Below, in pieces: positions 1 to 12,050 of a stretch of 64,000 nucleotides of DNA. Numbering within the stretch: position 1 is the stretch's first letter; every line of letters starts with the position of its first letter. Source of the stretch: Platanthera guangdongensis (taxonomy: Eukaryota; Streptophyta; Magnoliopsida; Asparagales; Orchidaceae); the NCBI GenBank assembly GCA_039583875.1, contig CM077161.1, positions 66,035,885 to 66,099,884 of the forward strand. Reading direction: 5' to 3'. The notes beneath the pieces were generated by a model. The model saw only the letters and a list, made by a program, of their open reading frames with translations, did not search any database and was not told the DNA's origin. Made by a program: the position numbers and the translations under genes.

Positions 1-1795
1 GGGGGGTTACCAACATTCCCCCAACAACATACAAGCCGCCACACGGACTCTTGCAAAGGCCCCACCTGCTCAAGGTCTTAGAGCCGGGCTTGCCTGCAAG
101 CTCTGACTTCTCATGTCAGGACTCCAACAAACACAAAATGACCGATTCAAAAAAGCCTTGCTGGACCCCAACCGCTCATGGCCTCATTGTGCGGGCTTGC
201 CCCATGCTTGACATTCTCGTCAGTCTAATAGAAGGGGACTAGTCTTGCCGGAACACTCTCCACACATGACGTGCACGTCACGGGATAGCCAGCCGACCAC
301 GGAGACACAGCCACGCCTTGGCACATCATAATCCAAGACAATTCCACCCTACTCCCTCATTCGTACTGCAGCGTTCCCGCGCACCAAGGAAACCATCGAC
401 CACCAATGCGAAGCTAACCTTGTTCACCAAGGAAACCATCTACCGCCATTGAGGAGCTAACCCTGTCCGATTCCGACTACACGTACTCACTCGAGAAAAA
501 GGGGAAAACATCACAAACATCACAAACGGCATCTTGCCGCAACGGAACTCTACGAATCCTTAAAGCTCGTATGCAACATCACCGAGTCGGACTAACGGTC
601 GCGACTACGGCTTCACCCACCATGCCTAATCCACTAATGGAGCGGATCTCTAATGAAACAACATGCCGGGGATGGACTCGATCGACCCGACGGTTCCTCT
701 TGAACCTTGGCGACCCAAACCCCTCTCATTTGAGAGTTTGGTGCCCAAAATCTAGAAAATAAAAGATGCTAGAACACGCATCCTAAAACCAAGAGCAGAA
801 GTGTTGTTACCTTTCGACCCCACTTCCTCGCCATGGAAACTTAGCCGGATGAAAACCATCGCAATGGTCTTGGCTCCACGGATCCGGACTCGGCTCGCGA
901 TTTGGAGCACCAAAGCCTCTCCAACAGCCGGATTTCTCCTTGACCTTCTTCCTTGCTCTCCCCTCTCTCTAGATCTTAGAAAGAGATTACTTGGAGAAGA
1001 ATGAGTGTTTCTAACCCTATTCTCGGACTTAACTTAGCAAGGGAAACCCTGGACCATCAGATCCCAAAAGAAAGGAAAGAACGGCCACGATCCGAACTGG
1101 AAAACAAAACACCTGGGGCGAACACGGCTTGTGACATGCCTGTGTCCAAGGCCGTGTTCCCCAATCGATGCTGAAACCATCGCACCCAAAACAGGATACG
1201 GGTACTTGACACGCCTGTGTCACTTTTGACACGGTCGTGTCCCACCTGAACACGCCTGGGCTCCAGGCCGTGTCCAACCCCTCACAAGTCCCGTCTCACA
1301 ACCTGAGAAGGACACAGCCTGGGACACGCCCGTGTATCAAGCCGTGTTCGACGTCTCGACGATCGTTGACTGCCTCTTCGTCGATCTCGCAGGAATTCGT
1401 AGAACATGCTCGACACGGCCCTGGACACGCTGTGTCCTAGGCCCTGTTCCCTGCCTGTGTCGACACCTCCTCTATGTCGACACCATCGTGTCGACACTTC
1501 TGTGTCGACACGTCCTCTATGTCTACACCATTTTGTCGACAGCACCATGCCGACACCTCTGTGTCGACACTCGATAGAACACGCCTGCGACACGGGCTCG
1601 GACATGGGCGTGTCGGAGGGCCTATCCCCCACTAGTCGACGAACCGAGCGAAACATCGTCGACTTCCCAGGCTCTCGACGAACCCGGTACGACAAGGTCA
1701 TGGACATGCTCGTGTCCTTAGCCATGTGACCCTCACCAAGACCCAAAATGGCTCTCGACGCTGCTCGTCCTTCTTTCAAATTTTGGGGCATTATA
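1..1795 (-). repeat. E1 3' LTR (partial)
   Basis: The sequence aligns from position 1 with about 8907 in the complete LTR at 8150-10700, so roughly 0.75 kb lies outside the window. It ends at 1795 with GGGGCATTATA, where the other copy ends GGGGCATTACA, a single transition in the terminal CA. The purine tract lies immediately beyond. Confidence 0.9.
1118..1733. repeat. CpG-palindrome array in E1 3' LTR
   Basis: Dense, irregularly spaced copies of ACACG..CGTGT half-palindromes surround a core at 1456-1574 where GTCGACA repeats about every 15-20 bp. The array occupies the transcription-upstream end of the LTR (U3). The copy at 10022-10634 matches with scattered differences. Confidence 0.85.
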
Positions 1796-1796
1796 A

Positions 1797-1811
1797 CTCT
1801 CTCCCCCTTAA
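1797..1811 (-). other. E1 polypurine tract
   Basis: Read on the minus strand this is AAGGGGGAGAGAG-type sequence directly before the 3' LTR start. This is where the plus-strand primer forms in LTR elements. Confidence 0.85.
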
Positions 1812-1859
1812 AAGAATTTTGTCCCGAAATTATCGAAAAGCAAGAATAGGTACACAAAA

Positions 1860-3542
1860 TCAAAAAAAAATACCTGAACGGAAAAACTCTGGATATTCCT
1901 CCAGTATGGTTTGTTCTCGCTCCCAAGAGAGCTTCTCACGGATGTAGTTGTCCCATCGGACTTTTATGAGTTTGACCTCTTTGTTCCGCAACTGCCAAGT
2001 TTCTGAGTCCTTTATAGCAATTGGACGGACCCACATCCTCAAGTCTTCCCCTATCGGCACTGATGTCGATTCGATCACCACACTAGCCTCTACCATGGCT
2101 TTCCTCAAGACGGAAACATGGAAGACGTCATGTAATCCACTCAACTCTGCGGACAACGCCAACCGGTACGCTGCTTCTCCCACCCGTTCAACAACTTCAA
2201 AAGGGCCCAAAAACCTTGGACTCAATTTCTTGAGTCGGCGAATCCATGAAACGCCTTCGAACAGCTTGATCTTCAAATAGAACCAATCGCCTACCGCGAA
2301 CTCCAACTTCCTGTGGCGTGCATTAAAATATTTTGCATGCCGATCTTGAGCCACCTTCATACACTCTTAAATGGTCCGTACCAACTCACAAGCATCCGCC
2401 ACCACTTCTTTTCCCAATAGTTTGGTGTCCCCCTCCTCTGTCCATGACATCGGTGTTCGACACCGCCTCCCATACAGAGCTTCGTATGGCAACATCTTTA
2501 TACTTGCTTGGTAACTGTTGTTATATGCGAACTCCACCATGAAGAGGTGATCCTCCCATTTCTTGCCTAAGTCAAGAACACACATCCTCAGCATATCCTC
2601 CATAGTACGGTTTGTTCTTTCAGTTTGCCCGTCAGTTTGAGGATGGAAAGTCGTACTGAACTTTAACTTCGTGCCCAAACTCTTCTGAACCAACCTCCAG
2701 TCCTTGGACGTGAAACGTCCGTCACGATCGCTGACTATACTTTTAGGGATCCCATGTAGCCGCATGATATTGCGAACATACAACTCCACCAGCTTCTCCA
2801 TGCTGTCCTCCTTCCGGTTTGGGATGAATTGAGCCACTTTGGTTAAGCGATCCACAATCACCCAAATCGCGTCGTTACCCTGCTGTGATCTAGGTAACCC
2901 ATGCACAAAATCCATGGAGATGTCATCAAATTTCCACTCGGGGATTGGAAGAGGCTTCAGAAACCCGCCCGGATTCTGACACTCGGCCTTCACCAAGGCA
3001 CAAGTTTGACATCGACTCATGTACAAAGCTACGTCCCGCTTCAGTCCAGGCCACCATAAGGATCTCTTCATGTCCAAGTACATCTTTGTACTGCCCGGAT
3101 GAATGGAGTACTTTGTAAAGTGAGCCTCAAACATCAACTCCTCACGGAGCTTGCCAAACTGCGGTACACATATCCTTCCATCCTTACTCAAAATCCCGTC
3201 AATCATCTCCCAGGCGCCGCTCTCGCCTTTTTGAGCTTCCACCATGAATGGCTGAAACTCCACATCCAAACGGGTCGCTTCCCGTATACGATCGGACAAG
3301 TCATTCTGCATTTCAATCCAGTTTAATCGAGCCATGCTAGCCTTGCCTCTTGCTACGCACTCCAAGCCGAGGGACTCACATTCCCGTACCAACCGCTCAT
3401 CATGAGCGTCAATCCAATTCCCTTGTCCAGAGTATTTTCTACTCAATGCATTGGCCACCACATTGGTATTGCCTGGCGTATACTGAATCGCCACCACATA
3501 GTTTCCAAGTAACTCGACCCACCTGCGCTGCCGCATATTCAA
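1860..3542 (-). pseudogene. E1 integrase with chromodomain-like tail (one in-frame stop)
   Basis: From the N-terminal side this has the integrase zinc-binding region, with a histidine pair in HFTKYSIHPG and cysteines in CQTCALVK. The catalytic core follows, with Asp in SMDFVHGLP, Asp in IVSDRDGRF and Glu in DGQTERTNR. A C-terminal domain ends with VRWDNYIREKLSWERE, comparable to the tail of Tekay/Del integrases proposed to guide insertion into heterochromatin. A TAA at 2364-2366 interrupts the frame just after the core and fits a CAA to TAA transition. The catalytic triad is intact, so the damage is limited. RNase H lies upstream (3560-4549), and the purine tract lies about 50 bp downstream. 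Confidence 0.88.
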
Positions 3543-3559
3543 GCCTTCTGATCTAAGAG

Positions 3560-4549
3560 TTACTTCAGGATTTTATGATCCGTAAAGATCTCTACCTTCG
3601 CACCATAGACATAGTGCCGCAACAATTTCAACGCGAAAATTACAGCCGCCAACTCCAAGTCATGAATAGGGTAATTCCTCTCATGAGGCTTCAGCTGTCT
3701 AGACCCAAAGGCTATTACACTGCCATGTTGCACCAATACGTAACCCAAACCGCATCCTAAAGCTTCACTGAAGATCTGAAAGCCTTCGGTCCCTTTCGGT
3801 AGACTTAGGATTGGAGTCGTCATCAGTCTTTCCTTCAGCGTCTCGAATGCCTGACTGCACTCTTCAGTCCACACAAACTTTTGGTCTTTACGAGTGAGTG
3901 AGGTGAGGGGTAGAGCTATCCGCGAAAAGTTTTCCACGAATCTCCTATAGTACCTGGCTAGTCCAAGAAAACTTCGGACTTCCGCCACGGTTCTCAAAAT
4001 CGGCCAATCTCTGATGGCTTCCACCTTTGTTGGATCTACCGCCACCCCATCCCCACTAATCACGTGGCCCAAAAATGCCACCTTATCTAACCAGAACTCA
4101 TACTTCGAGAACTTTGCATACAACTGGTTCTCCCTCAACACTTGCAAGACCATTCTCAGGTGAGTCTCATGCTCCACTTCCGATTTGGAATACACCAAGA
4201 TGTCGTCAATAAAGACAACTACAAAAGAGTCCAAGTATTTTTGAAATACCCGATTCATCAAATCAATGAATACAGATGATGCGTTCATCGGCCCGAACGG
4301 CATCACCGAGAACTCGAAGTGTCCATACCTCGTGCCAAACGCTGTCTTGGGTATGCCCTCATCCCGAATCCGCAACTGATAGTATCCTGACTTCAAGTCC
4401 AACTTTGAATACACTACCGACCCCACCAACTGGTCGAACAGGTCGTCTATCCGAGGAATCGGATATTTATTCTTGACGGTCAATTTATTCAGCTCTCGGT
4501 AGTCTATGCACAGCCGCATACTACTGTCTTTCTTCTTTACAAACAACAC
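3560..4549 (-). pseudogene. E1 reverse transcriptase and RNase H
   Basis: This 329-codon open stretch begins in the RT fingers ([23 protein letters not shown]) and includes the catalytic FIDD box in [14 protein letters not shown]. It continues through the thumb ([15 protein letters not shown]) into RNase H ([20 protein letters not shown]), ending at IFTDHKILK. The first RNase H acidic site reads SEALGCG, where Ty3 relatives usually have SDAS, so activity is doubtful. The join to integrase is broken by a stop and a frame change near 3545-3560. The RT part up to about 3924 is one arm of the tandem duplication. The Ty3 type is clear. Confidence 0.88.
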
Positions 4550-4591
4550 TGACGCGCTCCACGGTGACGAACTGGGTCTGATATATCCTTG

Positions 4592-5240
4592 CTACAATAG
4601 TTCCTGCAACAGTACCTTGAGTTCAGCCAACTCCTTTGGTTCCATCCTAAACGGAGGATGCGACACCGGCCTATCCTCCGGTACTAACTCAATCGAGAAA
4701 TTGATCTCCCGTCGAGGAGGCGCTCTAGGTAGTTCATTCGGGAATACATCCTCGAACTCTGCCACCACAGGCACTTCCCCCAGTGATAACCTGTAAAGGA
4801 GAACCTCCAATAATGCTATAAGAGCTACTCCACCCTGGCTAACTGCCCGCGCCAACTGCAAGGCCGAAATCAGAGAACAGGCCACTCCATTGAGGCCCTC
4901 AAATTTGACCTCCGACTGCCCTTCGCTTCTTAGGGTCACCACCTTGGATAGGCAATCAATACTGGCATGTTGCTCCGCTAGCCAGTCCATTCCCAAAATC
5001 ACATCAAACTCGACCAACGGTAAGACCGTTGTTATCAACACGAAGTCTACTCCGCTTAGCTCCCAACAAATGCGCCCATTCTTTCCGGTGGTCATGGATG
5101 ACCCATTGGGCATACGCACCTTCAACTCCGCGTCTGCCTAAAATGACTCAACTCCAATCCTCCGGAAGAATCTTTTCGCAAGAAAGGAGTGCGTCGCTCC
5201 CGTATCAAACAGTACTCTAGCGGGGTAACCAGAAACCAAT
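4592..5240 (-). pseudogene. E1 retropepsin-type protease, copy A
   Basis: The catalytic D-T-G is at 5198-5206 within LFDTGATHSF. The downstream FDVILGMDWLAEQH is typical of Ty3 protease folds. A stop at about 5140 separates the D-T-G segment from the 177-codon remainder. The open frame runs toward the RT start (VSHPPFRMEPKELAELK). A near-identical second copy lies exactly 1531 bp away at 6135-6770, from the tandem duplication. Confidence 0.85.
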
Positions 5241-5261
5241 ATAAAGCCTACAACATAGACA

Positions 5262-6080
5262 TCAACAATAATGGTCTAAACGTATGAGTGCAAGGTTAAA
5301 CATAAACTTCCTCATACCTGTCACCACGTCGGGTTGGCGGATCGCTTCCTGCTGTCCAAGGTCGTAAGCCCTTGGTTGCACAGGTTGGAACTGAGAAGCG
5401 CTCGACTCCACCATCTTCCCTTTCTCTGCAGCACTGGGGCCGGAGCTAGTCCAAGAAAAGTTTTCCACGAATCTCCTATAGTACCTAGCTAGTCCAAGAA
5501 AACTTCGGACTTCCGCCACGGTTCTCAAAATCGGCCAATCTCTGATGGCTTCCACCTTTGTTGGATCTACCGCCACCCCATCCCCACTAATTACGTGGCC
5601 CAAAAATGCCACCTTATCTAACCAGAACTCGTACTTCGAGAACTTTGCATACAACTGGTTCTCCCTCAACACTTGCAAGACCATTCTCAGGTGAGTCTCA
5701 TGCTCCACTTCCGATTTGGAATACACCAAGATGTCGTCAATAAAGATAACTACATAAGAGTCCAAGTATTTTTGAAATACCCGATTCATCAAATCAATGA
5801 ATACAGATAATGCGTTCGTCAGCCCGAACGACATCACCGAGAACTCGAAGTGTCCATACCTCGTGTCAAACACTGTCTTAGGTATGTCCTCATCCCGAAT
5901 CCGCAACTGATAGTATCCTGACTTCAAGTCCAATTTTGAATAAACTACCGACCCCACCAACTGGTCGAACAGGTCGTCTATCCGAGGAATCAGATATTTA
6001 TTCTTGACGGTCAATTTATTCAGCTCTCGGTAGTCTATGCACAGTCGCATACTACCGTCTTTCTTCTTTACAAACAACAC
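5262..6080 (-). pseudogene. E1 duplicated RT N-terminal part fused in frame to gag C-terminal part
   Basis: The 272-codon frame starts with the same RT fingers as 4549 and runs through FIDD to [11 protein letters not shown]. At about 5455 it then crosses a rearrangement junction into gag C-terminal sequence ([18 protein letters not shown]). The fusion results from the tandem duplication and is not a normal product. Compared with the other copy it has several amino-acid changes (for example IPRIDD preceded by Leu rather than Pro) explained by transitions. No function is expected. Confidence 0.85.
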
Positions 6081-6134
6081 CGGCGCGCTCCACGGTGAAG
6101 AACTGGGTCTGATATATCCTTGCTACAATAGTTC

Positions 6135-6770
6135 CTACAACTGTACCTTGAGTTCAGTCAACTCCTTTGGTTCCATCCTAAACGGAGGATGCGACACCGG
6201 CCTATCCTCCGGTACTAACTCAATCGAGAAATCGATATCCCGTCGAGGAGGCGCTCCAGGTAGTTCATTCGGGAATACATCCTCGAACTCTGCCACCACA
6301 GGCACTTCCCCCGGTGATAACCTGGAAAGGTGAACCTCCAATAATGCTACAAGAGCTACTCCACCCTGGCTAACTGCTCGCGCCAACTGCAAGGCCGAAA
6401 TCAGAGAACAGGCCACTCCATTGAGGCCCTCAAATTTGACCTCCGACTGCCCTTCGCTTCTTAGGGTCACCACCTTGGATAGGCAATCAATACTGGCATG
6501 TTGCTCCGCTAGCCAGTCCATTCCCAAAATCACATCAAACTCGACCAACGGTAAGACCGTTGTTATCAACACGAAGTCTACTCCGCTTAGCTCCCAACAA
6601 ATGCGCCCATTCTTTCCGGTGGTCATGGATGACCCATTGGGCATACGCAACTTCAGCTCCGCGTCTGCCTAAAATGACTCAACTCCAATCCTCCGGATGA
6701 ATCTTTTCGCAAGAAAGGAGTGCGTCGCTCCCGTATCAAACAGTACTCTAGCGGGGTAACCAGAAACCAA
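6135..6770 (-). pseudogene. E1 retropepsin-type protease, copy B
   Basis: This is the second arm of the duplication and would be the first met by a ribosome. D-T-G is at 6729-6737, with FDVILGMDWLAEQH downstream. It is nearly identical to copy A, including the stop just after the D-T-G segment, so that stop predates the duplication or was copied with it. Confidence 0.85.
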
Positions 6771-6977
6771 TATAAAGCCTACAACATAAACAACAACAAT
6801 AATGGTCTAAACGTATGAGTGCAAGGTTAAACTTAAACTTCCTCATACCTGTCACCACGTCGGGTTGGCGGATCGCTTCCTGCTGTCCAAGGTCGTAAGC
6901 CCTTGGTTGCACCGGTTGGAACCGAGAAGCGCTCGACTCCGCCATCTTCCCTTTCTCTGCAGCACTGGGGCCGGAGC

Positions 6978-8015
6978 GCACAGTCTGCTCCTGCCTTGTC
7001 TCCTGCTCCCACCCCCTTGGTTACAAAAACGAGCTATGTGCCCCACCTTGCCATAGTTGAAGCATGTCGGTGGCCCCTTAGAGTGAGACCCTCCGGACGT
7101 CCACTTGCTTTTCTCACCGGACTTGTACGGGTGAGGCTTCTTCCTCCATATATTCCCTTCTAACTTTCGTTGGGATTGAGAAGGCTTCCCTTCTGCTTAC
7201 TTGGCTGTAAAACCCTTGCGGCATTGGCTTCACTCTAGATCACTCGCCAAAGTCCTGGCAGCCTCAACTAGCTCGTTAAAACCAACTCTCTTCATCGCAA
7301 TGAGGGGTTGCCTTAGATTCTCCCTCAACCCCTGGTAAAAGAGGTTATCCCTCTCTACATCATTTGTCATCGTCGTTCCCGCATAACGACCCAAACGGGT
7401 GAACTCCTACACATACTCGTCCACCGTCTTGTCTCGTTGCATCAAGTGCAGAAATTTCCTCTGGAGGGCCAACCTCGTAAAAACGGGAAAGTACCTCTTT
7501 AGAAAAGCATCCCCAAATTCTTCCATCGACGGGGTGCGTCCAGGAAATTGGCGGCCACAATGGCTCACCCACCACAACTTTGCGTCTCCCTCCAACATGA
7601 AGGCCGCAAATTCAGATTTCTTCTCTTCCGGCGTCTCTGCCGCCCTCATAAGCTCTTGGATCTGTGCCCACCAATCCTCTGCATCAGTCAGAGTACTGAC
7701 ACCCTTGAATGTCGGGGGATGAAAACTCGGAAAGTACATCATATTCCGGTCTCCATGCCCGATAACCACCCTTTCTGCCAAAGGCTCTACTCGCCTGGCT
7801 TCTCCGCCCGGCACCGCTGTCGTCGTATCCGGTGTAGCAGGGGTTGCTACCTGAGCTATTGCTGCAGCCTGGGCTGCCACCATTGCTTCTGCAAGCATGC
7901 AGCAGAAGTCGGCCGGGTTTACACTCATGCCCAAAGGACCCTGAGCTGTGGCGCTGCTCACCGAAAGCTTTTCTCTTGGTCTCGACATACCCGCCTCATT
8001 GCTTGCACTCTTCAA
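6978..8015 (-). pseudogene. E1 gag (retrotransposon gag domain and zinc knuckle), broken
   Basis: The first 202 codons (8015 to 7407) hold the conserved Ty3 gag core: FHPPTFKG, AEDWWAQIQELMRAAE, FMLEGDAKLWWVSH and FGDAFLKRYFP. The frame then stops and fragments through 7046. A single CCHC knuckle lies at about 7022-7065, reading C-x2-Y-x4-H-x4-C. The second Cys is Tyr, a G-to-A type change that should weaken zinc binding. Gag would form the particle and bind RNA. The start lies about 115 bp after the primer site. Confidence 0.85.
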
Positions 8016-8130
8016 GGAAATAAGAAAATAAGGAATCAGTCTCTAATCGCAAGACTCAAACATAAGGACACTCATGGTCCCACATTACTCCTATGTGGGT
8101 AACTTCTATACGCCCTGACCTTGAACCTAA

Positions 8131-8146
8131 CCTACCTCTAATACCA
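8131..8146 (-). other. E1 primer-binding site (tRNA-Met-initiator-like)
   Basis: On the minus strand this reads TGGTATTAGAGGTAGG, three bases after the 5' LTR end. It matches the TGGTATCAGAG consensus except for one transition. Confidence 0.85.
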
Positions 8147-8149
8147 AAT

Positions 8150-10700
8150 TGTAACACCTAACCTGTAGTGACCGTATAATATGGGTCCGGCCGGGGCTCC
8201 ACAACATTCAGACGCCACAGCTTCAGTATTATAAGGTGATATAACTACACAATCTCAAAACTCATAACCACAGCACAGCGAAAAAAGCAAACAGAATAGA
8301 AGTTATCCACAACATATAGGAGAATCGAAGCGGCCTTAAGCCCTTACAACAAAAGTGAGTCCAAAACTCAAATAATAACACCAGTCATAAATATGCATAA
8401 GCACTCCTAGACTACCTCGGCATGCAAGCCGGAAAACATGAGCATCAAACATATAAAGTCATAAAAGTAGAGCTACAGCTAAACGGTAACACTTCATGAG
8501 GCTTAGGCCCTTTTGGCTGGCGAGCTAGCTCCTGCTTGCGATCCTTGCCATGTAAAAAATTGATTGTAACGTGGGTCAGCAAAGGCTGACCTCAAACTAT
8601 GTAACTAACATATCTCCTCCCGGCCGCCCCTAACGGACCCCGGGGAACCCCTCCAACCTGCAAGTCAGACCTTCGTATGCAGTATACATATATATAAACA
8701 AGTAATGCACTAAGAATAGGCTTGGATGTCTCAAACAACATACACGTTCTCTATTGTTGAGCATATAATGAAAGGGCCTAATTATGCAGCATGTATGCAA
8801 AAACTCGGGCTTCACCCAAGGCACCCTATCACTTATGCAACTAGCACATCATCACATCGTATGGGTACTCATCATTTACCCATTGGAATAAAGCAACAAA
8901 CAAAGGGGTGGTTACCAACATTCCCCCAATGGCATACAAGCCGCCACACGGACTCTTGCAAAGGCCCCACCCGCTCAAGGTCTTAGACCTGGGCTTGCCT
9001 TCAAGCTCTGACTTCTCATGTCAGGACTCCAACAAAGACAAACTGACTGATTCTAAGAAGCCTTGCTGGACCCCACCCACTCATGGCCTCATTGCCCGGG
9101 CTTGCCCCATGCTTGGCATTCTCATCAGTCTCACAGAAGGGGACTAGTCTCGCCGGGACACTCTCCACACATGACATGCACGTCACGGGATAGCCAGCCG
9201 ACCACGGAGACACAGCCACGCCTTGGCACATCACAATCCAAGATAATTCCACCATATTCCCACATTTGTTCTGCAGCGTTCCCGTGCACCAAGGAAACCA
9301 TCTGCCACCAATGCGGTGCTAACCTTGTTCACCAAGGAAACCATCTACCGTCATTGAGGAGCTAACCTTGTCCAGTTCCGACTACACGTACTCACTCGAG
9401 AAAAAGGGGAAAACATCACAAACATCACATAGGGCATCTTGCAGCAACGGATCTCTACAAATCCTTAAAGCTCGTGTGCAACATCACCGAGTCTGACTAA
9501 CGGTCGCGACTACGGCTTCACCCACCATGCCTAATCCACTAACGGTGTAGCTCTCTAATGCAGAAACATGCCGGGGACGGACTCAATCGACCCAGAGGTT
9601 CCTCTTGAACCTTGGAGACCCAAACCACTCTCATTTGAGAGTTTGGTGTCCAAAATCTAGAAAATAAAAGATGCTAGAACATGCATCCTAAAACCAAGAG
9701 GATAAGTGTCGTTACCTTCCGACCCCTATTCCTCGCCATGGCAACCTAGCCAGAAGAAAACATTCGCAACGGTCTTGCCTCCACGGATCCGTACTCGGCT
9801 CGCGATTTGGAGCACTGAAGCCTCTCCAACAGCCGGATCTCTCCTTGACCTTCTTCCTTGCTCTCCCCTCTCTCTAGATCTTAGAAAGAGATTGCTTGAG
9901 AAGAATGAGGGTTTCTAACCCTATTCTCGGACTTAACTCAGCAAGGGAAACCCTGGACCATCAGATCCCAAAAGAAGGGAAAGAACGGCCACGATCGGAA
10001 CTGGAAAACAAAACACCTGGGCCGAACACGGATTGTGACACGCCCGTGTCCAAGGCCGTGTTCCCCAATCGATGCCAAAATCGTCGCACCCAAAATAGGA
10101 CACGGGTACTTTACATGCCCGTGTCACTTTTGACACGGCCGTGTCCAACCTGAACACGCCTGGGCTCCAGGCCGTGTCCAACCCCTCACAAGTCCCGTAT
10201 CACAACCAGAGAAGGACACGGCCTGGGACACGCCGGTGTCTCAGGCCTTGTTCGACGTCTCTATGATCGCTGACTGCCTCTTCGTCGAACTCGTAGGAAT
10301 ACGTCGAACACGCTCGACACGGCCCTGGACACGCCCTTGTCCTAGGCCGTGTTCCCTGCCTGTGTCGACACCTCCTCCATGTCGACACAAACGTGTCGAC
10401 ACTTCTGTGTCGACACCTTCTCTGTGTCGACACCATTGTGTCGACACCACCATGTCGACACCTCTGTGTCGACACTCGAGAGAACACGCCTACGACACGG
10501 GCTCCGACACGTGCGTGTCGGAAGGCGTGTCTTCCACTAGTCGACGAACTGAGCGAAAAATCGTCGACTTCCCAGGCTCTCGACGAACCCGGTACGACAC
10601 GGCCATGGACACGCCCGTGTCCTTGGCCGTGTGACCCTCACCAATACCCAAAATGGCTCTCGACGCTGCTCGTCCTTCTTTCAAATTTTGGGGCATTACA
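8150..10700 (-). repeat. E1 5' LTR (2551 bp)
   Basis: The LTR has inverted ends TGTAA...TTACA, a primer site beside 8150, and an internal match to 1-1795. The 5' end on the minus strand (near 10700) carries the palindrome array. A recognisable TATA box was not found with confidence. Confidence 0.93.
10022..10634. repeat. CpG-palindrome array in E1 5' LTR
   Basis: ACACGG/CCGTGT and GACACGCCCGTGTC words recur from 10022. A core at 10361-10476 holds eight copies of GTCGACAC in about 115 bp, and the array then resumes ACACG words to 10634. Position: U3 of the LTR. Confidence 0.88.
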
Positions 10701-11740
10701 ATTAGTTCCTACATTGGGGTTGTCTCAGCATTTAGATATTATTAAGTTGAGCGCACTAGTATTTGGTCTTTTCACCGCACCACGTAGATCTGACTATGTG
10801 TCACTTTTGACAGTTCATTTTTCTATGTGTCCATCTACGGTTCTATCCTCGATTGTTTCTGACTCCATGGAGATTGTGCCCCAATATTTAGTCTTGTCAC
10901 ACCATAATTATTTTTCCAATCCAGTGGCACACACTTTTCCTACGCCTATTTATGACTCCTCTTACATGTATCTGGGACGTTAACTAGACATTTTTATTTA
11001 TGTCACACGCACCTCTGATCCCTTCCGAGACAGTCCTACGCAAGAGTTAGTGATTTGCGTTTAGTTTGGTCAATCCCTGAGTGGATGTCTTCTGGCTCCT
11101 TTAATAATTTAATACATATGAATGCCGACCCATCCATGGATATGAAGAACTTCGGATTTCATGCTTTTCTTTCAGATTTTTATAAAGCACGGGGTGTTTC
11201 ACTTTATTTCAAGTTTCCCGACTTTTTACTGTAAGTCTCCTTTCCACCTGAGTGGCTTTCTTCGTCGTTCCTATCTCCCACTACATGTTCTCTTGGGTTG
11301 GGGAGTGTTAGTTCTCACGTGTTTATCTTCCACGTGGATTCCTTGGTTCTTGAACCGGATGGTAAGATTCAAGTTATTTTTCTTTTGCTTGATACCGTTT
11401 CGAGTTTGCTCAAAAGTCTTGTTGTTTCTCCGTCTAACAGGTGCCCATTGCAATGGGATGTTCATGCTACTATGACATGGATAGCGGGGCGAGGTTTGCC
11501 CCATGTTGCTACTGCTTTCGACTGTTCTCCCCTCACGGGCCACTCATCGATGAAGAGTAATTTTGAGCATGGGAGGATTGATGATGACGTTGTTGATGCG
11601 GCCGTTGATCCCCGACATAGAGAATTTGATGATTGGGACGATCGTTGCCGCAAGCTTGAAGATAGGAGTCTACCACGATGTTCTTCGCCAACGCCACTAC
11701 ATGTTTTCCACGACGTCCACTGTTACCATCAAATAAAAAT
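10701..11740. other. Unassigned DNA next to E1
   Basis: There are open stretches on the plus strand, for example 10393-10983, which begins inside the E1 LTR, and 11161-11475. None shows a protein motif I recognise. It may be a decayed transposon, or the target DNA of E1. No RNA gene is seen. Confidence 0.4.
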
Positions 11741-11980
11741 ATGTAATTATAAATTTAAATTTTATAATTACATATTAAGCAATATTCTTATTTTAAAGTC
11801 TTTTTATTTCAAGCATTTTTATTTTAGCATTTCATTTTCATGTAGTTTATTATTGAATTGTTATTTCATGTTATGATGGGTGCCTATAACCATCTCTTAT
11901 ATTTTATTTCATGTATGATGGGTGCATATAACCATCTCATGTTTAGTTTATTTTGAATGGAGTAGATTGAGTGGTGTAGC

Positions 11981-11990
11981 CTATATAAGG
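11981..11990 (+). promoter_or_regulatory. TATA box of the unassigned LTR-like region
   Basis: CTATATAAGG stands about 70 bp upstream of the CT-rich leader. The core promoter call rests on sequence and position only. Confidence 0.5.
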
Positions 11991-12050
11991 CCATGTTATG
12001 AAGAGTTTAGTAACGATGAATGAATAGAAAACCTACAAATTCAAAGTGAA

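Larger units (their letters stand above)
3924..6977. repeat. 1523-bp direct tandem duplication inside E1 pol (3924-5446 and 5455-6977)
   Basis: Corresponding positions in the two arms differ by a constant 1531 bp (for example GTTTTCCACG at 3929 and 5460; CCGGAGC at 5440 and 6971). The 8 bp between arms (5447-5454, TAGTCCAA) together with neighbours copy a nearby sequence at 5488-5503, as templated filler would. Each arm holds gag C-terminus, protease and the first half of RT. The arms differ by a small number of mostly transition changes. Confidence 0.92.
1..10700 (-). mobile_element. E1: Ty3/gypsy chromovirus, Tekay/Del-like, 3' LTR truncated by window edge
   Basis: This is a minus-strand LTR retrotransposon. 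The 5' LTR is at 8150-10700, followed by primer site, gag, protease, reverse transcriptase/RNase H, integrase, purine tract and a partial 3' LTR at 1-1795. Integrase follows RT, which defines Ty3/gypsy. The C-terminal tail after integrase resembles the chromodomain-like tail of the Tekay/Del clade. The coding region carries nonsense codons, frameshifts and a 1.5-kb tandem duplication, so it is not autonomous. The flank after 10700 is ATTAG; the matching left flank lies outside the window, so the target duplication cannot be tested. The clade assignment is from motif resemblance only. Confidence 0.9.

Noticed and set aside
1282..1926. Minus-strand 214-codon open frame across the E1 LTR end
   Set aside because: It reads through the palindrome array, which is open because repeats lack stops, and crosses the LTR boundary. 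No motif.
10393..10983. 196-codon plus-strand frame
   Set aside because: It starts in the E1 LTR array and runs into unrelated flanking DNA. Not a gene.
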